Shown: positions 43,977 to 53,424 of the stretch, in pieces
How positions within the stretch are numbered: the first letter of the stretch is position 1
How the letters are laid out: every line of letters begins with the position of its first letter
Origin: Desulfallas sp. Bu1-1
GTDB taxonomy: Bacteria > Bacillota > Desulfotomaculia > Desulfotomaculales > Desulfallaceae
Direction: 5' to 3'
Assembly: GCF_015594625.1 (NCBI RefSeq)
Contig: NZ_JADNRQ010000005.1
Span: forward strand, 1-64,000
DNA: 64,000 nucleotides
Position numbers and translations under genes: made by a program
The notes under the pieces: model-generated
Told to the model about the DNA's origin: nothing
What the model saw: only the letters and a program-made list of their open reading frames with translations
Databases searched by the model: none

Positions 43977-45413
43977 ATGCCTTTAATCCAGCAGGTGGCT
44001 GAACAAATAAAAAAACATGGTATGGTCACCGGCGGAGAAACGGTTGTGGTGGGCGTTTCAGGCGGACCGGATTCCGTTGCCCTGTTGCATATCTTGTGCC
44101 GCTTGAAGGAAAGCTTGAACATTAGACTGGTTGTGGCGCATTTAAACCATTGTTTCCGGGGCGCCGAGGCCGACGCCGACGCCAGGTTCGTGCGGGAATT
44201 GGCCGAGCACCTGAGGTTGGAGGCCCATGTGGAGTCTCGCGATGTGCCGGCTTACTGCGTGGAACGCGGCATTTCCGCCCAGGTTGCGGCCCGGGAAGTC
44301 AGGTACAGCTTTTTAAGCGAGGTGGCCGTAAAGACGGGCGCCGCCAAGGTTGCGCTGGGGCACCACGCCGACGATCAGGCCGAAACAATTCTGCTGCACC
44401 TGATCAGGGGCACCGGCACCGGGGGCTTGCGGGGCATGCTTCCCGTGCGGGATAATTTTTTTATTCGCCCCCTGCTTACCGTCAGGCGCCGGGATATCGA
44501 GGCGTATTGCCGGCGCCACGGCCTGGCCGTAAGGCATGATTCCAGCAATGCCCAGCCCAAGTACCTGCGCAACCGGGTCCGGCTGGAGTTGGCCCCACTC
44601 CTGGAGAAAAATTATAATCCCAACTGGGTGGAAACCGTCAACCGGTTGGGAGAGATATTGCGGGAGGAAGATGAATACCTGGAGCAACAGGCGGACCAGG
44701 TTTACCGGCGAATCAGGCTGGGGCCGGGCGGCAATACCGTGCGCCTGAACAGGGAGCGTTTGCTCGCCTGCCCGGGGGCCCTGACGCGCAGGGTAATCCG
44801 GAGGGCCTGGGCGGAGCTCTGCGGAGACAGTGGCGACCTGGAATTTAAGCATATAGACAAGGTTTTGGAAATAATAAAGGGTGGAGGGGGGCGGCGGCAA
44901 ATTGCCCTGCCCAGAAGCGTAATCTTGATAAGTAATTATGACCTTGTGGAATTGACCCTGGACCGAAAAAACGAAGGAGTGCCCTTTTACCAGTATTGTT
45001 TGAAGGTGCCCGGCATTACCACTATTCCCGAAACAGGGGTATCCATCGGAGCCCAGGTCATCCCCGTGCACGAAGCAGGTGATCCCTCCGGACTCGGTCC
45101 CTGCGAGGCTTTACTGGACTACGACCGCCTGTCCCGCCCGCTTGTTGTGCGCCGCCGCCTGGACGGAGACCGCTTTGCGCCGCTGGGATTGGAAGGTTCC
45201 GTTAAACTGAAAAAGTTTTTCATCGACCAAAAAGTCCCGCGCGAGGTGAGGGACTACATTCCCCTGGTGGTATCCGGGGGCGATATTGTGTGGGTGGCGG
45301 GATTGCGTCCGGGAGAGCGCTGGAAAATCACCGGGGACACGACCAATTGCCTGCGGTTATACATAGCCGGTTACGGAAAAAATTTTGATATCTGCCACCG
45401 CCGGGGTGATTAA
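43977..45413 (+). CDS. tilS: tRNA(Ile)-lysidine synthase TilS
   Basis: This 478-aa enzyme attaches lysine to C34 of the AUA-reading tRNA(Ile). It has the PP-loop motif VVGVSGGPDSVALLHIL (about 23-39), HLNHCFRG and LGHHADDQAETILLHLIRGT (about 122-141). The C-terminal tRNA-binding domains end near FIDQKVPREVRDYIPLVVSG and GLRPGERWKIT. Length normal. In B. subtilis hprT lies between tilS and ftsH; here ftsH follows directly after 107 nt. Confidence 0.96.
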   Translation: MPLIQQVAEQIKKHGMVTGGETVVVGVSGGPDSVALLHILCRLKESLNIRLVVAHLNHCFRGAEADADARFVRELAEHLRLEAHVESRDVPAYCVERGISAQVAAREVRYSFLSEVAVKTGAAKVALGHHADDQAETILLHLIRGTGTGGLRGMLPVRDNFFIRPLLTVRRRDIEAYCRRHGLAVRHDSSNAQPKYLRNRVRLELAPLLEKNYNPNWVETVNRLGEILREEDEYLEQQADQVYRRIRLGPGGNTVRLNRERLLACPGALTRRVIRRAWAELCGDSGDLEFKHIDKVLEIIKGGGGRRQIALPRSVILISNYDLVELTLDRKNEGVPFYQYCLKVPGITTIPETGVSIGAQVIPVHEAGDPSGLGPCEALLDYDRLSRPLVVRRRLDGDRFAPLGLEGSVKLKKFFIDQKVPREVRDYIPLVVSGGDIVWVAGLRPGERWKITGDTTNCLRLYIAGYGKNFDICHRRGD

Positions 45414-45443
45414 TAATTCTTTGTACAAATGATTTGTATTTTA

Positions 45444-45472
45444 TTGAAATAACGGGCCTTATTTGTTAGAAT
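45444..45472 (+). promoter_or_regulatory. Candidate sigma-A promoter of ftsH
   Basis: TTGAAA (45444-45449), 17 nt, TAGAAT (45467-45472), about 50 nt before the ftsH start. Confidence 0.6.
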
Positions 45473-45520
45473 CATCATTATGGGCCAAGTTACTGCAAGC
45501 TTGGAGAGGAGTGGCTTTGT

Positions 45521-47347
45521 TTGAACAAGGTCATGAAAAACCTTAGTATATACTTGCTGATTGTACTGGTCACCATAGCCCTGATCAGGTATACTTCCCA
45601 CGAGAATCCGGCGGTCAAGGAGTGGCGCTTCGACCAGTTTTACGAGGCGCTGAACCAGGGACAGATCAGGCAGGTAACCCTGCAGCCCGAGGATACCACC
45701 GTTTTGATCACCGGTGAGAAGACGGACGGGACGCAGTTCAGGGTGCGCGGCATTACGCCCGCCGCCGAGAAACTGCAGGATATACTGCTGGAAAAAAAGA
45801 TCAGTTACAATGTTGTTCCGCAACCCGAGCCGGGATGGTGGACCGGGCTTTTGACCACTCTTTTGCCCATTCTGATTTTTGTGCTGCTGTTTTTCTTTCT
45901 CATGCAGCAAACCCAGGGCGGGGGCAACCGGGTGATGTCATTCGGCAAAAGCCGTGCCAGGTTGCATACCGATGATAAGAAAAAAGTGACCTTTGCGGAT
46001 GTGGCCGGGGCCGACGAGGTTAAAGAAGAACTCGAGGAAATTGTTGAATTTCTCAAGAACCCGAAAAAATTCAATGAACTGGGGGCGCGCATACCCAAGG
46101 GCGTGCTCTTGTTCGGCCCGCCCGGCACCGGTAAGACGCTGCTGGCCCGCGCCGTGGCCGGCGAGGCGGGTGTTCCGTTTTTCAGCATCAGCGGTTCGGA
46201 TTTCGTAGAAATGTTCGTTGGTGTCGGCGCTTCCAGGGTACGGGACCTGTTCGAACAGGCCAAGAAAAACGCCCCCTGCATTGTGTTTATCGACGAGATT
46301 GACGCTGTAGGACGCCAGCGGGGCGCCGGGCTGGGCGGCGGCCACGACGAGCGCGAGCAGACCCTGAACCAGTTGCTGGTGGAAATGGATGGTTTCGAGG
46401 CCAACGAAGGCATTATTATCATTGCCGCCACCAACCGTCCCGACATTCTTGATCCTGCGCTTTTAAGGCCGGGGCGGTTCGACCGCGAGGTCGTGGTGGA
46501 CGTTCCGGACGTCAACGGGCGAAAGGAAATTTTGAAGGTGCATGCCAGGGGTAAACCGCTGGCCGCGGAAGTGGATATTGATGTGCTGGCGCGGCGCACG
46601 CCCGGGTTTACCGGCGCCGACCTGGCCAATCTGATGAACGAGGCCGCGTTGCTGGCGGCCCGCCGCAACAAGAAGGAGATCGGTCAGAGCGAGCTGGAGG
46701 ATTCCATCGAGCGGGTCATTGCCGGGCCGGAGAAAAAATCCCGGGTCATCAGCGAACAGGAGAAGAAACTGGTCTCCTACCACGAGGCCGGGCATGCGGT
46801 GGTCGGGTACCTGTTGCCGCATACCGACCCGGTGCACAAGGTGTCCATCATCCCCCGGGGCCGGGCCGGCGGGTATACCTTGCTGTTGCCCAAGGAAGAC
46901 CGCTACTACATGACCAAGTCACAGCTGTTGGACCAGGTGACCATGCTGCTGGGCGGCCGGGTGGCCGAAGCGCTGGTGTTGAAAGAAATCAGCACCGGTG
47001 CTCAGAACGACCTGGAGCGCTCCACCGAGCTGGTGCGAAAAATGGTGATGGAGTACGGGATGAGCGAAGAGCTGGGGCCCATGACGCTGGGGCGCAAGCA
47101 GGAAACCGTGTTCCTGGGCCGGGACATCGCCCGGGACCGCAATTACGGTGAGGAAGTGGCTGCCGCCATCGACCGGGAAGTCAGAAGGATGATCGATAAA
47201 AATTACAACCGGGCCAAGGAATTGCTGACTAAGCATATAGAGATATTACATTTGATTGCCCGTAAACTGATGGAAAAGGAGACGCTGGAAGCGGAGGAGT
47301 TCAGCGCCATCATGCGGGAAGCAGGTATCGAGGCCAATAAAGCATAA
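45521..47347 (+). CDS. ftsH: ATP-dependent zinc metalloprotease FtsH
   Basis: This 608-aa membrane AAA+ protease degrades unassembled or short-lived membrane and regulatory proteins; in B. subtilis it is needed for sporulation. It has two membrane helices (about 7-23 and 110-128), Walker A GPPGTGKT (about 199), Walker [12 protein letters not shown], the second-region-of-homology [18 protein letters not shown], and the zinc site HEAGH (about 424). TTG 45521 lies behind GAGAGGAG (45504-45511); ATG 45533 is an alternative. ndk follows after 12 nt. Confidence 0.97.
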   Translation: MNKVMKNLSIYLLIVLVTIALIRYTSHENPAVKEWRFDQFYEALNQGQIRQVTLQPEDTTVLITGEKTDGTQFRVRGITPAAEKLQDILLEKKISYNVVPQPEPGWWTGLLTTLLPILIFVLLFFFLMQQTQGGGNRVMSFGKSRARLHTDDKKKVTFADVAGADEVKEELEEIVEFLKNPKKFNELGARIPKGVLLFGPPGTGKTLLARAVAGEAGVPFFSISGSDFVEMFVGVGASRVRDLFEQAKKNAPCIVFIDEIDAVGRQRGAGLGGGHDEREQTLNQLLVEMDGFEANEGIIIIAATNRPDILDPALLRPGRFDREVVVDVPDVNGRKEILKVHARGKPLAAEVDIDVLARRTPGFTGADLANLMNEAALLAARRNKKEIGQSELEDSIERVIAGPEKKSRVISEQEKKLVSYHEAGHAVVGYLLPHTDPVHKVSIIPRGRAGGYTLLLPKEDRYYMTKSQLLDQVTMLLGGRVAEALVLKEISTGAQNDLERSTELVRKMVMEYGMSEELGPMTLGRKQETVFLGRDIARDRNYGEEVAAAIDREVRRMIDKNYNRAKELLTKHIEILHLIARKLMEKETLEAEEFSAIMREAGIEANKA

Positions 47348-47359
47348 GGAGGGCGACTT

Positions 47360-47809
47360 GTGGAGCGCACATATGTAATGATCAAGCCGGACGGCGTTCA
47401 GAGAAACCTGGTGGGTGAAATAATTGCCCGTTTTGAACAGAAGGGTCTTAAAATCGTGGCCTTGAAAATGTTGCAGATATCCCGGGAACTGGCTGAGCGC
47501 CACTACGGGGAGCATAAAGGCAAACCGTTTTTTGAGCCGCTGGTGGCATATATCACCTCGGGGCCGGTGGTGGCAATGGTGCTGGAAGGCAAGGACGCGG
47601 TGAGGACCGTCCGCGACATGATGGGAGCCACCAACCCGTTGAAGGCGGCGCCGGGCACCATTCGCGGCACGTATGGCATGGATATCGGGCGCAACGTGGT
47701 GCACGGTTCGGATTCCGTTGAAAGCGCCAACAGGGAAATAGGGCTGTTTTTCACTCCGGAAGAAATTGTAGAGTATCAAAGGGCTGTGGATAGCTGGATT
47801 TACGAGTAA
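47360..47809 (+). CDS. ndk: Nucleoside diphosphate kinase
   Basis: This 149-aa enzyme balances NTP pools by a phosphohistidine relay. It has the opening [20 protein letters not shown] and the active-site motif [12 protein letters not shown] (catalytic His about 116). GTG start behind AAGGAGGG. Co-transcribed with ftsH, which is not the B. subtilis arrangement. Confidence 0.97.
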   Translation: MERTYVMIKPDGVQRNLVGEIIARFEQKGLKIVALKMLQISRELAERHYGEHKGKPFFEPLVAYITSGPVVAMVLEGKDAVRTVRDMMGATNPLKAAPGTIRGTYGMDIGRNVVHGSDSVESANREIGLFFTPEEIVEYQRAVDSWIYE

Positions 47810-47836
47810 AGCGGCAAGGGCCGCTTTTTGTTTTTT
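47808..47836 (+). terminator. Intrinsic terminator of the ftsH-ndk operon
   Basis: Stem AAAGCGGC / GCCGCTTT, 4-nt loop, then TTGTTTTTT; the stem overlaps the ndk stop codon. Confidence 0.88.
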
Positions 47837-47925
47837 AAGAGATAAATATATTTTGGCCATGCAGGAAATAACCTCTACTGTGTAGAATAAATTCCTTTCA
47901 AACGATTGCTGAGGTGAATAATACC

Positions 47926-48333
47926 ATGTCCTTAACCGCCAAACTAATGGTGGGCCTACGCGGTATTGCCCGGGAAGAGGTGACCGCATCCAATACCGCG
48001 GTTGCCTACGGAAGCGGCAACATTAATGTGTTTGCCACCCCCGCCATGGTGGGCTTGATGGAAAAGGCAGCGCTCGGCTCGGTTGACCCGCTTTTGCCGG
48101 AAGGATATACCACTGTGGGCATCAGGGTGGACGTGGAACATATTGCCGCCACCCCGGTGGGCGGCCGGGTGGAGACCCGGTCCGAGTTGACGGAAATCGA
48201 CGGGCGCCGCCTGGTGTTCAAGGTGGAGGCGTATGACGACAGGGAGTTGGTCGGCCGGGGAACCCACGAGCGGTTTATCGTTGCCACGGAAAAATTTTTA
48301 CAAAAAGTGGCCGGAAAACGCTCTGCCGGTTAA
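47926..48333 (+). CDS. Hotdog-fold thioesterase of the FlK type
   Basis: This 135-aa protein has a hotdog fold with FATPAMVGLMEKAALGSVDP and TVGIRVDVEHIAATPVGGRV, the pattern of fluoroacetyl-CoA thioesterase-like (FlK) proteins; the Thr, Glu and His catalytic positions (T near 38, E near 46, H near 72) are present. In non-fluorinated metabolism such proteins hydrolyse unwanted short acyl-CoAs. GAGG lies 9 nt before ATG 47926. Substrate is unknown. Confidence 0.8.
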   Translation: MSLTAKLMVGLRGIAREEVTASNTAVAYGSGNINVFATPAMVGLMEKAALGSVDPLLPEGYTTVGIRVDVEHIAATPVGGRVETRSELTEIDGRRLVFKVEAYDDRELVGRGTHERFIVATEKFLQKVAGKRSAG

Positions 48334-48483
48334 TGATTTCCCTTTAAGGCCAACATGAGGACAGCCGTAAACACGCAGTCTTTTGCTAAATAAAAATATT
48401 TAAATAAGGGGGGTAGCCAGGGGGGGGGGAAATTGTAAACTTACCATTATCTAAAAAAAATTATTCGAGAGGAGAGGAAAATT

Positions 48484-50244
48484 TTGGCATACGATGCAAC
48501 TAAACTTAAGGACTTTGAAATAGCCGAACTGGCGGAACAGAATATGCCCATGCCCTACGAATGGGCTGAAAGGCTGGGTCTGCAAAAGGATGAGATTATC
48601 CCCTACGGCAGGATCTGCAAGCTTGACTTCATGAAGATCATCGACCGTCTTAAGGATAAGCCCGACGGTAAATTCATCGAAGTTACCGCCATTACCCCCA
48701 CCCCGCTGGGTGAAGGTAAAACTACCACCACCATGGGCCTGGTGGAAGGTTTGGGCAAGCGGGGCGTCAATGTAGGCGCCGCTATTCGCCAGCCGTCCGG
48801 CGGCCCCACCATGAACATCAAGGGAACCGCTGCCGGTGGCGGCAACGCGCTGGCTATCCCCATGACCGAGTTCTCCTTGGGACTTACCGGCGATATCAAC
48901 GACATCATGAACGCCCACAACCTGGCAATGGTTGCCCTCACCGCCCGGATGCAGCATGAGAGGAACTATGACGACGCCGAGTTGGCCAAGCGCAACTTGA
49001 GACGCCTGGACATCGACCCCACCAGGGTGGAATTTGGCTGGATCATTGACTTCTGCGCCCAGGCGCTGCGCAACATTATCATCGGTATCGGCGGCCGCAT
49101 GGACGGCTACATGATGCAGTCCAAGTTCGGTATTGCCGTGAGCTCCGAGTTGATGGCCATCCTGGCCGTGGCCACCGACTTGAAAGACCTGCGCGAACGC
49201 ATCGGCAGAATAATCGTGGCTTACGACAAGAAGGGCAACCCGGTAACCACCGAGGACCTGGAAGTAGCCGGCGCCATGACCGCTTTCATGCGGAACGCCA
49301 TTAACCCGACCCTGATGAGCACGGTGGAATACCAGCCCGTCCTGGTACACGCCGGCCCGTTCGCCAACATCGCCATCGGCCAGTCCTCCATCATCGCTGA
49401 CCGGATCGGCCTGAAGATGTTTGACTACCATGTAACCGAGAGCGGATTCGCTGCCGACATCGGATTTGAGAAGTTCTGGAACGTGAAGTGCCGCTTCAGC
49501 GGTCATACCCCGCACGTTTCCGTGCTTACGGCCACCATCAGGGCCCTCAAGATGCACGGCGGTGGTCCCAAGGTTGTGCCCGGGCGCCCGCTGCCCGAAG
49601 AATACGTCAAGGAAAACGTCGAGCTGGTTGAAAAGGGTTGCGAAAACCTGGTCCACCATATCAATACCATCAGAAAAGCCGGTATCAACCCGGTGGTCTG
49701 CATCAACGCTTTCTATACCGATACCAAGGACGAAATCGCCGCGGTCCGCAGGGCTGCCGAGGCGGCCGGCGCACGCTGCGCGCTGTCCGAACACTGGCTC
49801 AAGGGTGGCGAAGGCGCGCTGGAACTGGCCGACGCGGTTATCGACGCCTGCAACGACAAGGTGGACTTCAAGTTCCTGTACCCGCTGGAAATGCCGCTGC
49901 GGCAGCGGGTTGAGGTCATCGCCAGGGAAGTATACGGGGCTGACGGCGTAAGCTGGACACCGGAAGCCGAAGCCAAGGCCAAAATGTTCGAAGAAAATCC
50001 AGAATACAGGGATTTTGCCACTATGATGGTCAAAACGCACCTGAGCTTGTCCCACGATCCCACCCTCAAGGGTGTGCCCAAGGGCTGGGTACTGCCGATC
50101 CGCGACGTCTTGATCTATGCCGGCGCCAAGTTCCTTTGCCCAATGGCCGGTACCATCAGCTTGATGCCCGGTACCAGTTCCGACCCGGCGTTCCGGAGAA
50201 TCGACGTCGACACCGAAACCGGCAAGGTTCTGGGGTTGTTCTAA
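48484..50244 (+). CDS. fhs: Formate-tetrahydrofolate ligase
   Basis: This 586-aa enzyme makes 10-formyl-THF from formate, ATP and THF, the second step of the methyl branch of the Wood-Ljungdahl pathway. It has the P-loop-like [20 protein letters not shown] (about 71-90), [19 protein letters not shown] and [16 protein letters not shown] near the C-terminus. About 30 residues longer than many homologues. TTG 48484 follows GAGAGGAGAGG. Other pathway genes are not adjacent. Ten consecutive G residues (48420-48429) lie in its leader. Confidence 0.97.
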   Translation: MAYDATKLKDFEIAELAEQNMPMPYEWAERLGLQKDEIIPYGRICKLDFMKIIDRLKDKPDGKFIEVTAITPTPLGEGKTTTTMGLVEGLGKRGVNVGAAIRQPSGGPTMNIKGTAAGGGNALAIPMTEFSLGLTGDINDIMNAHNLAMVALTARMQHERNYDDAELAKRNLRRLDIDPTRVEFGWIIDFCAQALRNIIIGIGGRMDGYMMQSKFGIAVSSELMAILAVATDLKDLRERIGRIIVAYDKKGNPVTTEDLEVAGAMTAFMRNAINPTLMSTVEYQPVLVHAGPFANIAIGQSSIIADRIGLKMFDYHVTESGFAADIGFEKFWNVKCRFSGHTPHVSVLTATIRALKMHGGGPKVVPGRPLPEEYVKENVELVEKGCENLVHHINTIRKAGINPVVCINAFYTDTKDEIAAVRRAAEAAGARCALSEHWLKGGEGALELADAVIDACNDKVDFKFLYPLEMPLRQRVEVIAREVYGADGVSWTPEAEAKAKMFEENPEYRDFATMMVKTHLSLSHDPTLKGVPKGWVLPIRDVLIYAGAKFLCPMAGTISLMPGTSSDPAFRRIDVDTETGKVLGLF

Positions 50245-50262
50245 TCATAGTAAGCATGCATG

Positions 50263-50291
50263 AGGGGCTCCTTTTGAAGGGGCCCTTTTTA
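50263..50291 (+). terminator. Intrinsic terminator of fhs
   Basis: AGGGGCTCCTT pairs with AAGGGGCCCT (one bulged G, one G-T pair, 3-nt loop), followed by TTTTATT. Confidence 0.75.
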
Positions 50292-50484
50292 TTCGATAAA
50301 AAATCCCTAAATGATCCGGTTTGCGCCGGGCGGCAATTTTGAAAATAAGGCAAATATTTAATTACAACCGGCAGGAAAAATAACAGTTGTAATAGAACTT
50401 CAATATAAATATAGTTAAACTGCGATGGGTGAAATTAATAATTTCCTACACAAAACATTGTTTTTAGGAATGGAGTGCTTGATC

Positions 50485-50955
50485 ATGTCGAGACCGCCAA
50501 AATGTCGCCGGGTTGAATTTATGCCCGAAATGACTTATTTTAAACCTGCCGGTATTCCTGTTGTTGAACTGGAAGAAGTGCAGCTAACGGTGGAGGAACT
50601 GGAGGCCATCAGGCTCAAGGACCTGCTGGGGCTGGAGCAGGAGGGGTGCGCGGAAAAAATGGGGGTTTCCCGCCCCACCTACCACCGGATTTTATCCTCC
50701 GCCCGTGCCAAAGTTGCCGAAGCGCTGGTGGAGGGCAAGGCCATCCGGGTTGAAGGCGGGCATTTTCAAGTTGTCATGCGCCGGTTCAAATGTTTTAACT
50801 GCGGCAACCAGTGGGAACTCCCCTGCGGGGTGGGCCCGCGGGGGCACGAGGCAACTTGCCCAAAGTGCCAGAGCAGCGAAGTTTACCGGGTGAATGATCA
50901 GGGCCGGCCCTTTGGCTGTCGCTGGCAGGAGCGAGCACTGGAGGATAAGAAGTAA
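50485..50955 (+). CDS. DUF134-family DNA-binding protein
   Basis: This 156-aa protein opens with the DUF134 signature [21 protein letters not shown] helix-turn-helix follows ([40 protein letters not shown]), then a C-terminal zinc-ribbon with [12 protein letters not shown] and [10 protein letters not shown], an extension to the usual DUF134. ATG 50485 lies 7 nt after GGAATGGAGTG. A transcription regulator role is inferred; target unknown. Confidence 0.88.
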   Translation: MSRPPKCRRVEFMPEMTYFKPAGIPVVELEEVQLTVEELEAIRLKDLLGLEQEGCAEKMGVSRPTYHRILSSARAKVAEALVEGKAIRVEGGHFQVVMRRFKCFNCGNQWELPCGVGPRGHEATCPKCQSSEVYRVNDQGRPFGCRWQERALEDKK

Positions 50956-51084
50956 AGCGAAGGATGAACACCCGCTAAATATAATCCATAACCAGCAAAA
51001 TGAAGGAGCTTGTTAATATTTTAAAAACCAGTGTTTAGTTTATAAACATTGGTTACGGTGCGACTGCAACTGCGTAACCGGCAT

Positions 51085-51118
51085 AAGGGGTTACCATAAA
51101 TAAATACGGTAACCCCTT
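51085..51118. terminator. Perfect hairpin, probably bidirectional terminator
   Basis: AAGGGGTTACC (51085-51095) and GGTAACCCCTT (51108-51118) form an 11-bp stem extended by CGGCAT/ATGCCG outside. It lies 20 nt past the stop of the minus-strand dehydratase gene and 130 nt past DUF134, so it can serve both converging transcripts. Confidence 0.7.
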
Positions 51119-51138
51119 GATAATGCCGACATCGAAAA

Positions 51139-52614
51139 TTACTTCTTTTGCCTTGGTTTCATTCCGGCGATGGCCCTGACAATGTCTTTCTTGGCTTCAA
51201 TATCATACTGGGAGGTAATAGCGATTTGCTCCATAATCGGGGAACCGCCGCCGTGGTATGCGCCATACATCATTGAGCCGGCGGAACCGGAAAGCCCGAA
51301 GTCGATGAAGGTCAGCCAGAATTTGATTTGTTCTTCGATGGGTATATTCGGGTTTCGTTTGAGATACTTTTCCAGTAAACCTTTGGTTTCCGGGTTGATC
51401 AAGTCCTTTTCGTAAGGGAAGGTTGCGGGCAGGCCGCCTGCAATGTTGCAAAGGATCTCCTGCTCGTGGAAAACGGCTTCGCCGGTCAAACACCTTCCGA
51501 CGTTGGCATAAATGGAATTGGGAATATAGCTGCCGGGGCCATAAGGCACAAACCCCACGCCGGGCATGTAAACTTCGGGTTTGCCAAGGGCGGATGCCGT
51601 GTAGCCGGCCGCATAACCGAGCTCGCCGGTCATTATTAATTCGGCCAGCATTTTACGCACGTGCGGGGTCTTTTCAATGCCGTTGATCTCCGCCGCCAGG
51701 GCGGCCAAGCCGATAACAAAGTCAAGCATGGCCGGCTTGCAACCGGAGTAGGAATGACGGTGGAACAGGGCGAACAGCAGGGCCGCCACGCTGCCGTGCA
51801 AGGTTTCCCCGCACAAAAATACACGTTCCCAGGGTACGAAGCAGTCGTCAAAGATAACATAAGAATCGGTGTAACCGTATTCTATTCCCCTTTGAAAGTG
51901 GTCGCGCTTGCGGGCGTTGTGGAAATGGACAATCTGCTTTACACCTTCATAATCCCCGGGAACCGCAAAGCACACCGCATAGGCTTCTTCACCCTTTTTC
52001 AATGCCCGGGTCGGCACTACCAAAATTTCGTCGGCGATCGATGCTTCAGAGATGTGAACTTTGGAGCCACGCACGATAATGCCGTCGCTTCGCTCTTCCA
52101 CCACGTGCACGTACATATCGGGGTCTGTCTGCTCAGAGGGCCGCTTCAGGCGCTCTCCTTTGACGTCTGTCTGCGCGCAGCAGGCTACGAGGTCTTCGGT
52201 CTGGAAGCGTTTCAGCCATTTTAGCCAGTTGTCGTGATATGCGGTTTTGGCCTGGGGTGACTTCTGCGCTTCGTAAGAAACCGCGTGAATTGCGTTGGCA
52301 GCATCAATACCCATGCACCGCTGAATGCACTGCCCGACTTTGTTGCACAGATACCGCGTCATGTCTTGTTTTTTGTGCAGGTCTTCCGTGTTCTGGTGAA
52401 TATGGTTGAAACGGTTGATGGTCTCCCCGGTGATGTGGGAAGTGGCGGTGCAAAGGTCTCTGCTGGCCGGATCCCAGGCCGCGTCAAAAGTCAAGCCCAT
52501 GACGTTAATAGCTCCTTCATGTCGCTCATCCAACCGGTCTATCTTTTCACCGTTGCAGTAGAGGTTACGGTTCATCTTGCCCAGCCTTTCGATATATTGG
52601 GCTCTTGTTCTCAT
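51139..52614 (-). CDS. abfD: 4-hydroxybutyryl-CoA dehydratase / vinylacetyl-CoA isomerase homologue
   Basis: This 491-aa flavoprotein of the 4-hydroxyphenylacetate-3-hydroxylase/AbfD superfamily has the same length as Clostridium aminobutyricum AbfD (about 490). The four [4Fe-4S] ligands of AbfD are all present: C96 and C100 in GQCIQRCMGIDA, and H285 and C292 in FHRHSYSGCKPA. Oxygenase relatives lack these. The enzyme dehydrates 4-hydroxybutyryl-CoA to crotonyl-CoA. ATG 52614 is chosen as it lies 8 nt after AAAGGAG. A sigma-54-type promoter stands about 90 nt upstream. A paralogue acting on another 4-hydroxyacyl-CoA is possible. Confidence 0.88.
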   Translation of the reverse strand: MRTRAQYIERLGKMNRNLYCNGEKIDRLDERHEGAINVMGLTFDAAWDPASRDLCTATSHITGETINRFNHIHQNTEDLHKKQDMTRYLCNKVGQCIQRCMGIDAANAIHAVSYEAQKSPQAKTAYHDNWLKWLKRFQTEDLVACCAQTDVKGERLKRPSEQTDPDMYVHVVEERSDGIIVRGSKVHISEASIADEILVVPTRALKKGEEAYAVCFAVPGDYEGVKQIVHFHNARKRDHFQRGIEYGYTDSYVIFDDCFVPWERVFLCGETLHGSVAALLFALFHRHSYSGCKPAMLDFVIGLAALAAEINGIEKTPHVRKMLAELIMTGELGYAAGYTASALGKPEVYMPGVGFVPYGPGSYIPNSIYANVGRCLTGEAVFHEQEILCNIAGGLPATFPYEKDLINPETKGLLEKYLKRNPNIPIEEQIKFWLTFIDFGLSGSAGSMMYGAYHGGGSPIMEQIAITSQYDIEAKKDIVRAIAGMKPRQKK

Positions 52615-52705
52615 GTTCATTCTCCTTTCGTTTTCTTTTTCCTTGTGCAAATAGCAATACCCGTGGTGCGAACCTTAATCTTCCTTCGTTCTCGGCATAA
52701 TTTTA

Positions 52706-52723
52706 TTGCAATATCGATGCCAA
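52706..52723 (-). promoter_or_regulatory. Candidate sigma-54 promoter of the dehydratase gene
   Basis: On the minus strand it reads TTGGCATCGATATTGCAA. The GG and GC dinucleotides are exactly 10 nt apart, as required, with two mismatches to YTGGCACGRNNNTTGCW. Predicted start is near 52697, giving a leader of about 80 nt. Confidence 0.7.
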
Positions 52724-52752
52724 TAGCGGCAGTTATACTCAATTCCGTTTTA

Positions 52753-52914
52753 TCATTCATTGTGTTCTTCCTCTTTTAACAGCCGGCGCAGAACCTTGCC
52801 CGTGCCCGACGCCGGCAGGCTTTCCCTGAACTCCACCTGGCTGGGGTACTTGTATGCGGCCATATGTTCCATGGACCATTGAATTATTTCTTCCGGGGTC
52901 ACTTCGGTTTTCAT
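52753..52914 (-). pseudogene. C-terminal remnant of an acyl-CoA synthetase
   Basis: The last 50 codons of an AMP-forming CoA ligase: TPEEIIQWSMEHMAAYKYPS, then VEFRESLPASGTGKVLRR with the catalytic A10-motif lysine. The intact ligases at 56341-58026 and 61306-62937 end in the same way (EWSRRKMAAYKYPRVVEF; CKEKLAPYKVPKLIEF). Everything N-terminal is absent; upstream sequence shows no related frame. Too short to function. It marks a deletion or recombination at the edge of the island. Confidence 0.8.
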
Positions 52915-53072
52915 AACATATATAAGATTGATTTCGCTGCAAAAACCGTTACTTGTATCTGGCGATCCGGCGGTTTCTTCCGTTCGTTTCACAATTTTAC
53001 TCTTAAGGACGGTGAAGCTTGTAGTTAACGCTTGCAACTCACTGCCTAACTACTTCTTCACGCCCTAAGGGG

Positions 53073-53182
53073 TCATGACTCTTGGGATATGACGGGCTAG
53101 GAACCGCATCCAGTGTTCCACTCACTCCAGAAATCCGCCGGATCGCCTGCCGCTACGGTGTTTTTGCAGTTAAATCAAGATT
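53073..53182. repeat. Dispersed intergenic repeat, full-length copy
   Basis: 53073-53144 matches 18601-18671 (shared TATGACGGGC, CACTCACTCCAGAAA, CGCCGGATC). 53142-53182 (CGCCTGCCGCTACGGTGTTT, then GCAGTTAAATCAAGATT) matches 15163-15203. This copy therefore joins the two halves seen separately elsewhere. Confidence 0.65.
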
Positions 53183-53200
53183 AAAAAAATTTTGTCAATG

Positions 53201-53211
53201 CCGTATATACG
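53201..53211. promoter_or_regulatory. Palindrome CCGTATATACG, candidate operator (site 1)
   Basis: Contains the 10-bp palindrome CGTATATACG. The identical 11-mer occurs once more, at 55983-55993. Here it lies 214 nt before the TetR gene and 480 nt behind the minus-strand sigma-54 site. Confidence 0.4.
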
Positions 53212-53424
53212 ATATTTATATAAATTGGCTGTTTATCGTTTAATTACTGATAAATCCCTGCAATTTTTCATAAAGGTACTTAATTGTATATTGACGGAAT
53301 ATTTTTAATTATATATATTATAATTAACAAACCGGCTGGCCGGTACTATCATGTTTACGGTCGTTTGAGTTGATAGCTGGTTATTTGGTTAAACGGTTTG
53401 GGGTATAAAAAGAGGTGAACTAAT

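Larger units (their letters stand above)
52915..53424. other. Long intergenic stretch with repeat and palindrome
   Basis: No intact gene. It contains the longest copy of the dispersed repeat (53073-53182), the palindrome CCGTATATACG (53201-53211) and a very AT-rich segment (53212-53330). It serves as the 5' region of the TetR gene. Confidence 0.6.

Noticed and set aside
48451-50055. 534-codon open frame on the minus strand opposite fhs
   Set aside because: It is the antisense of fhs, rich in His, Gly and Val as expected for a shadow frame, and has no ribosome binding site or domain.
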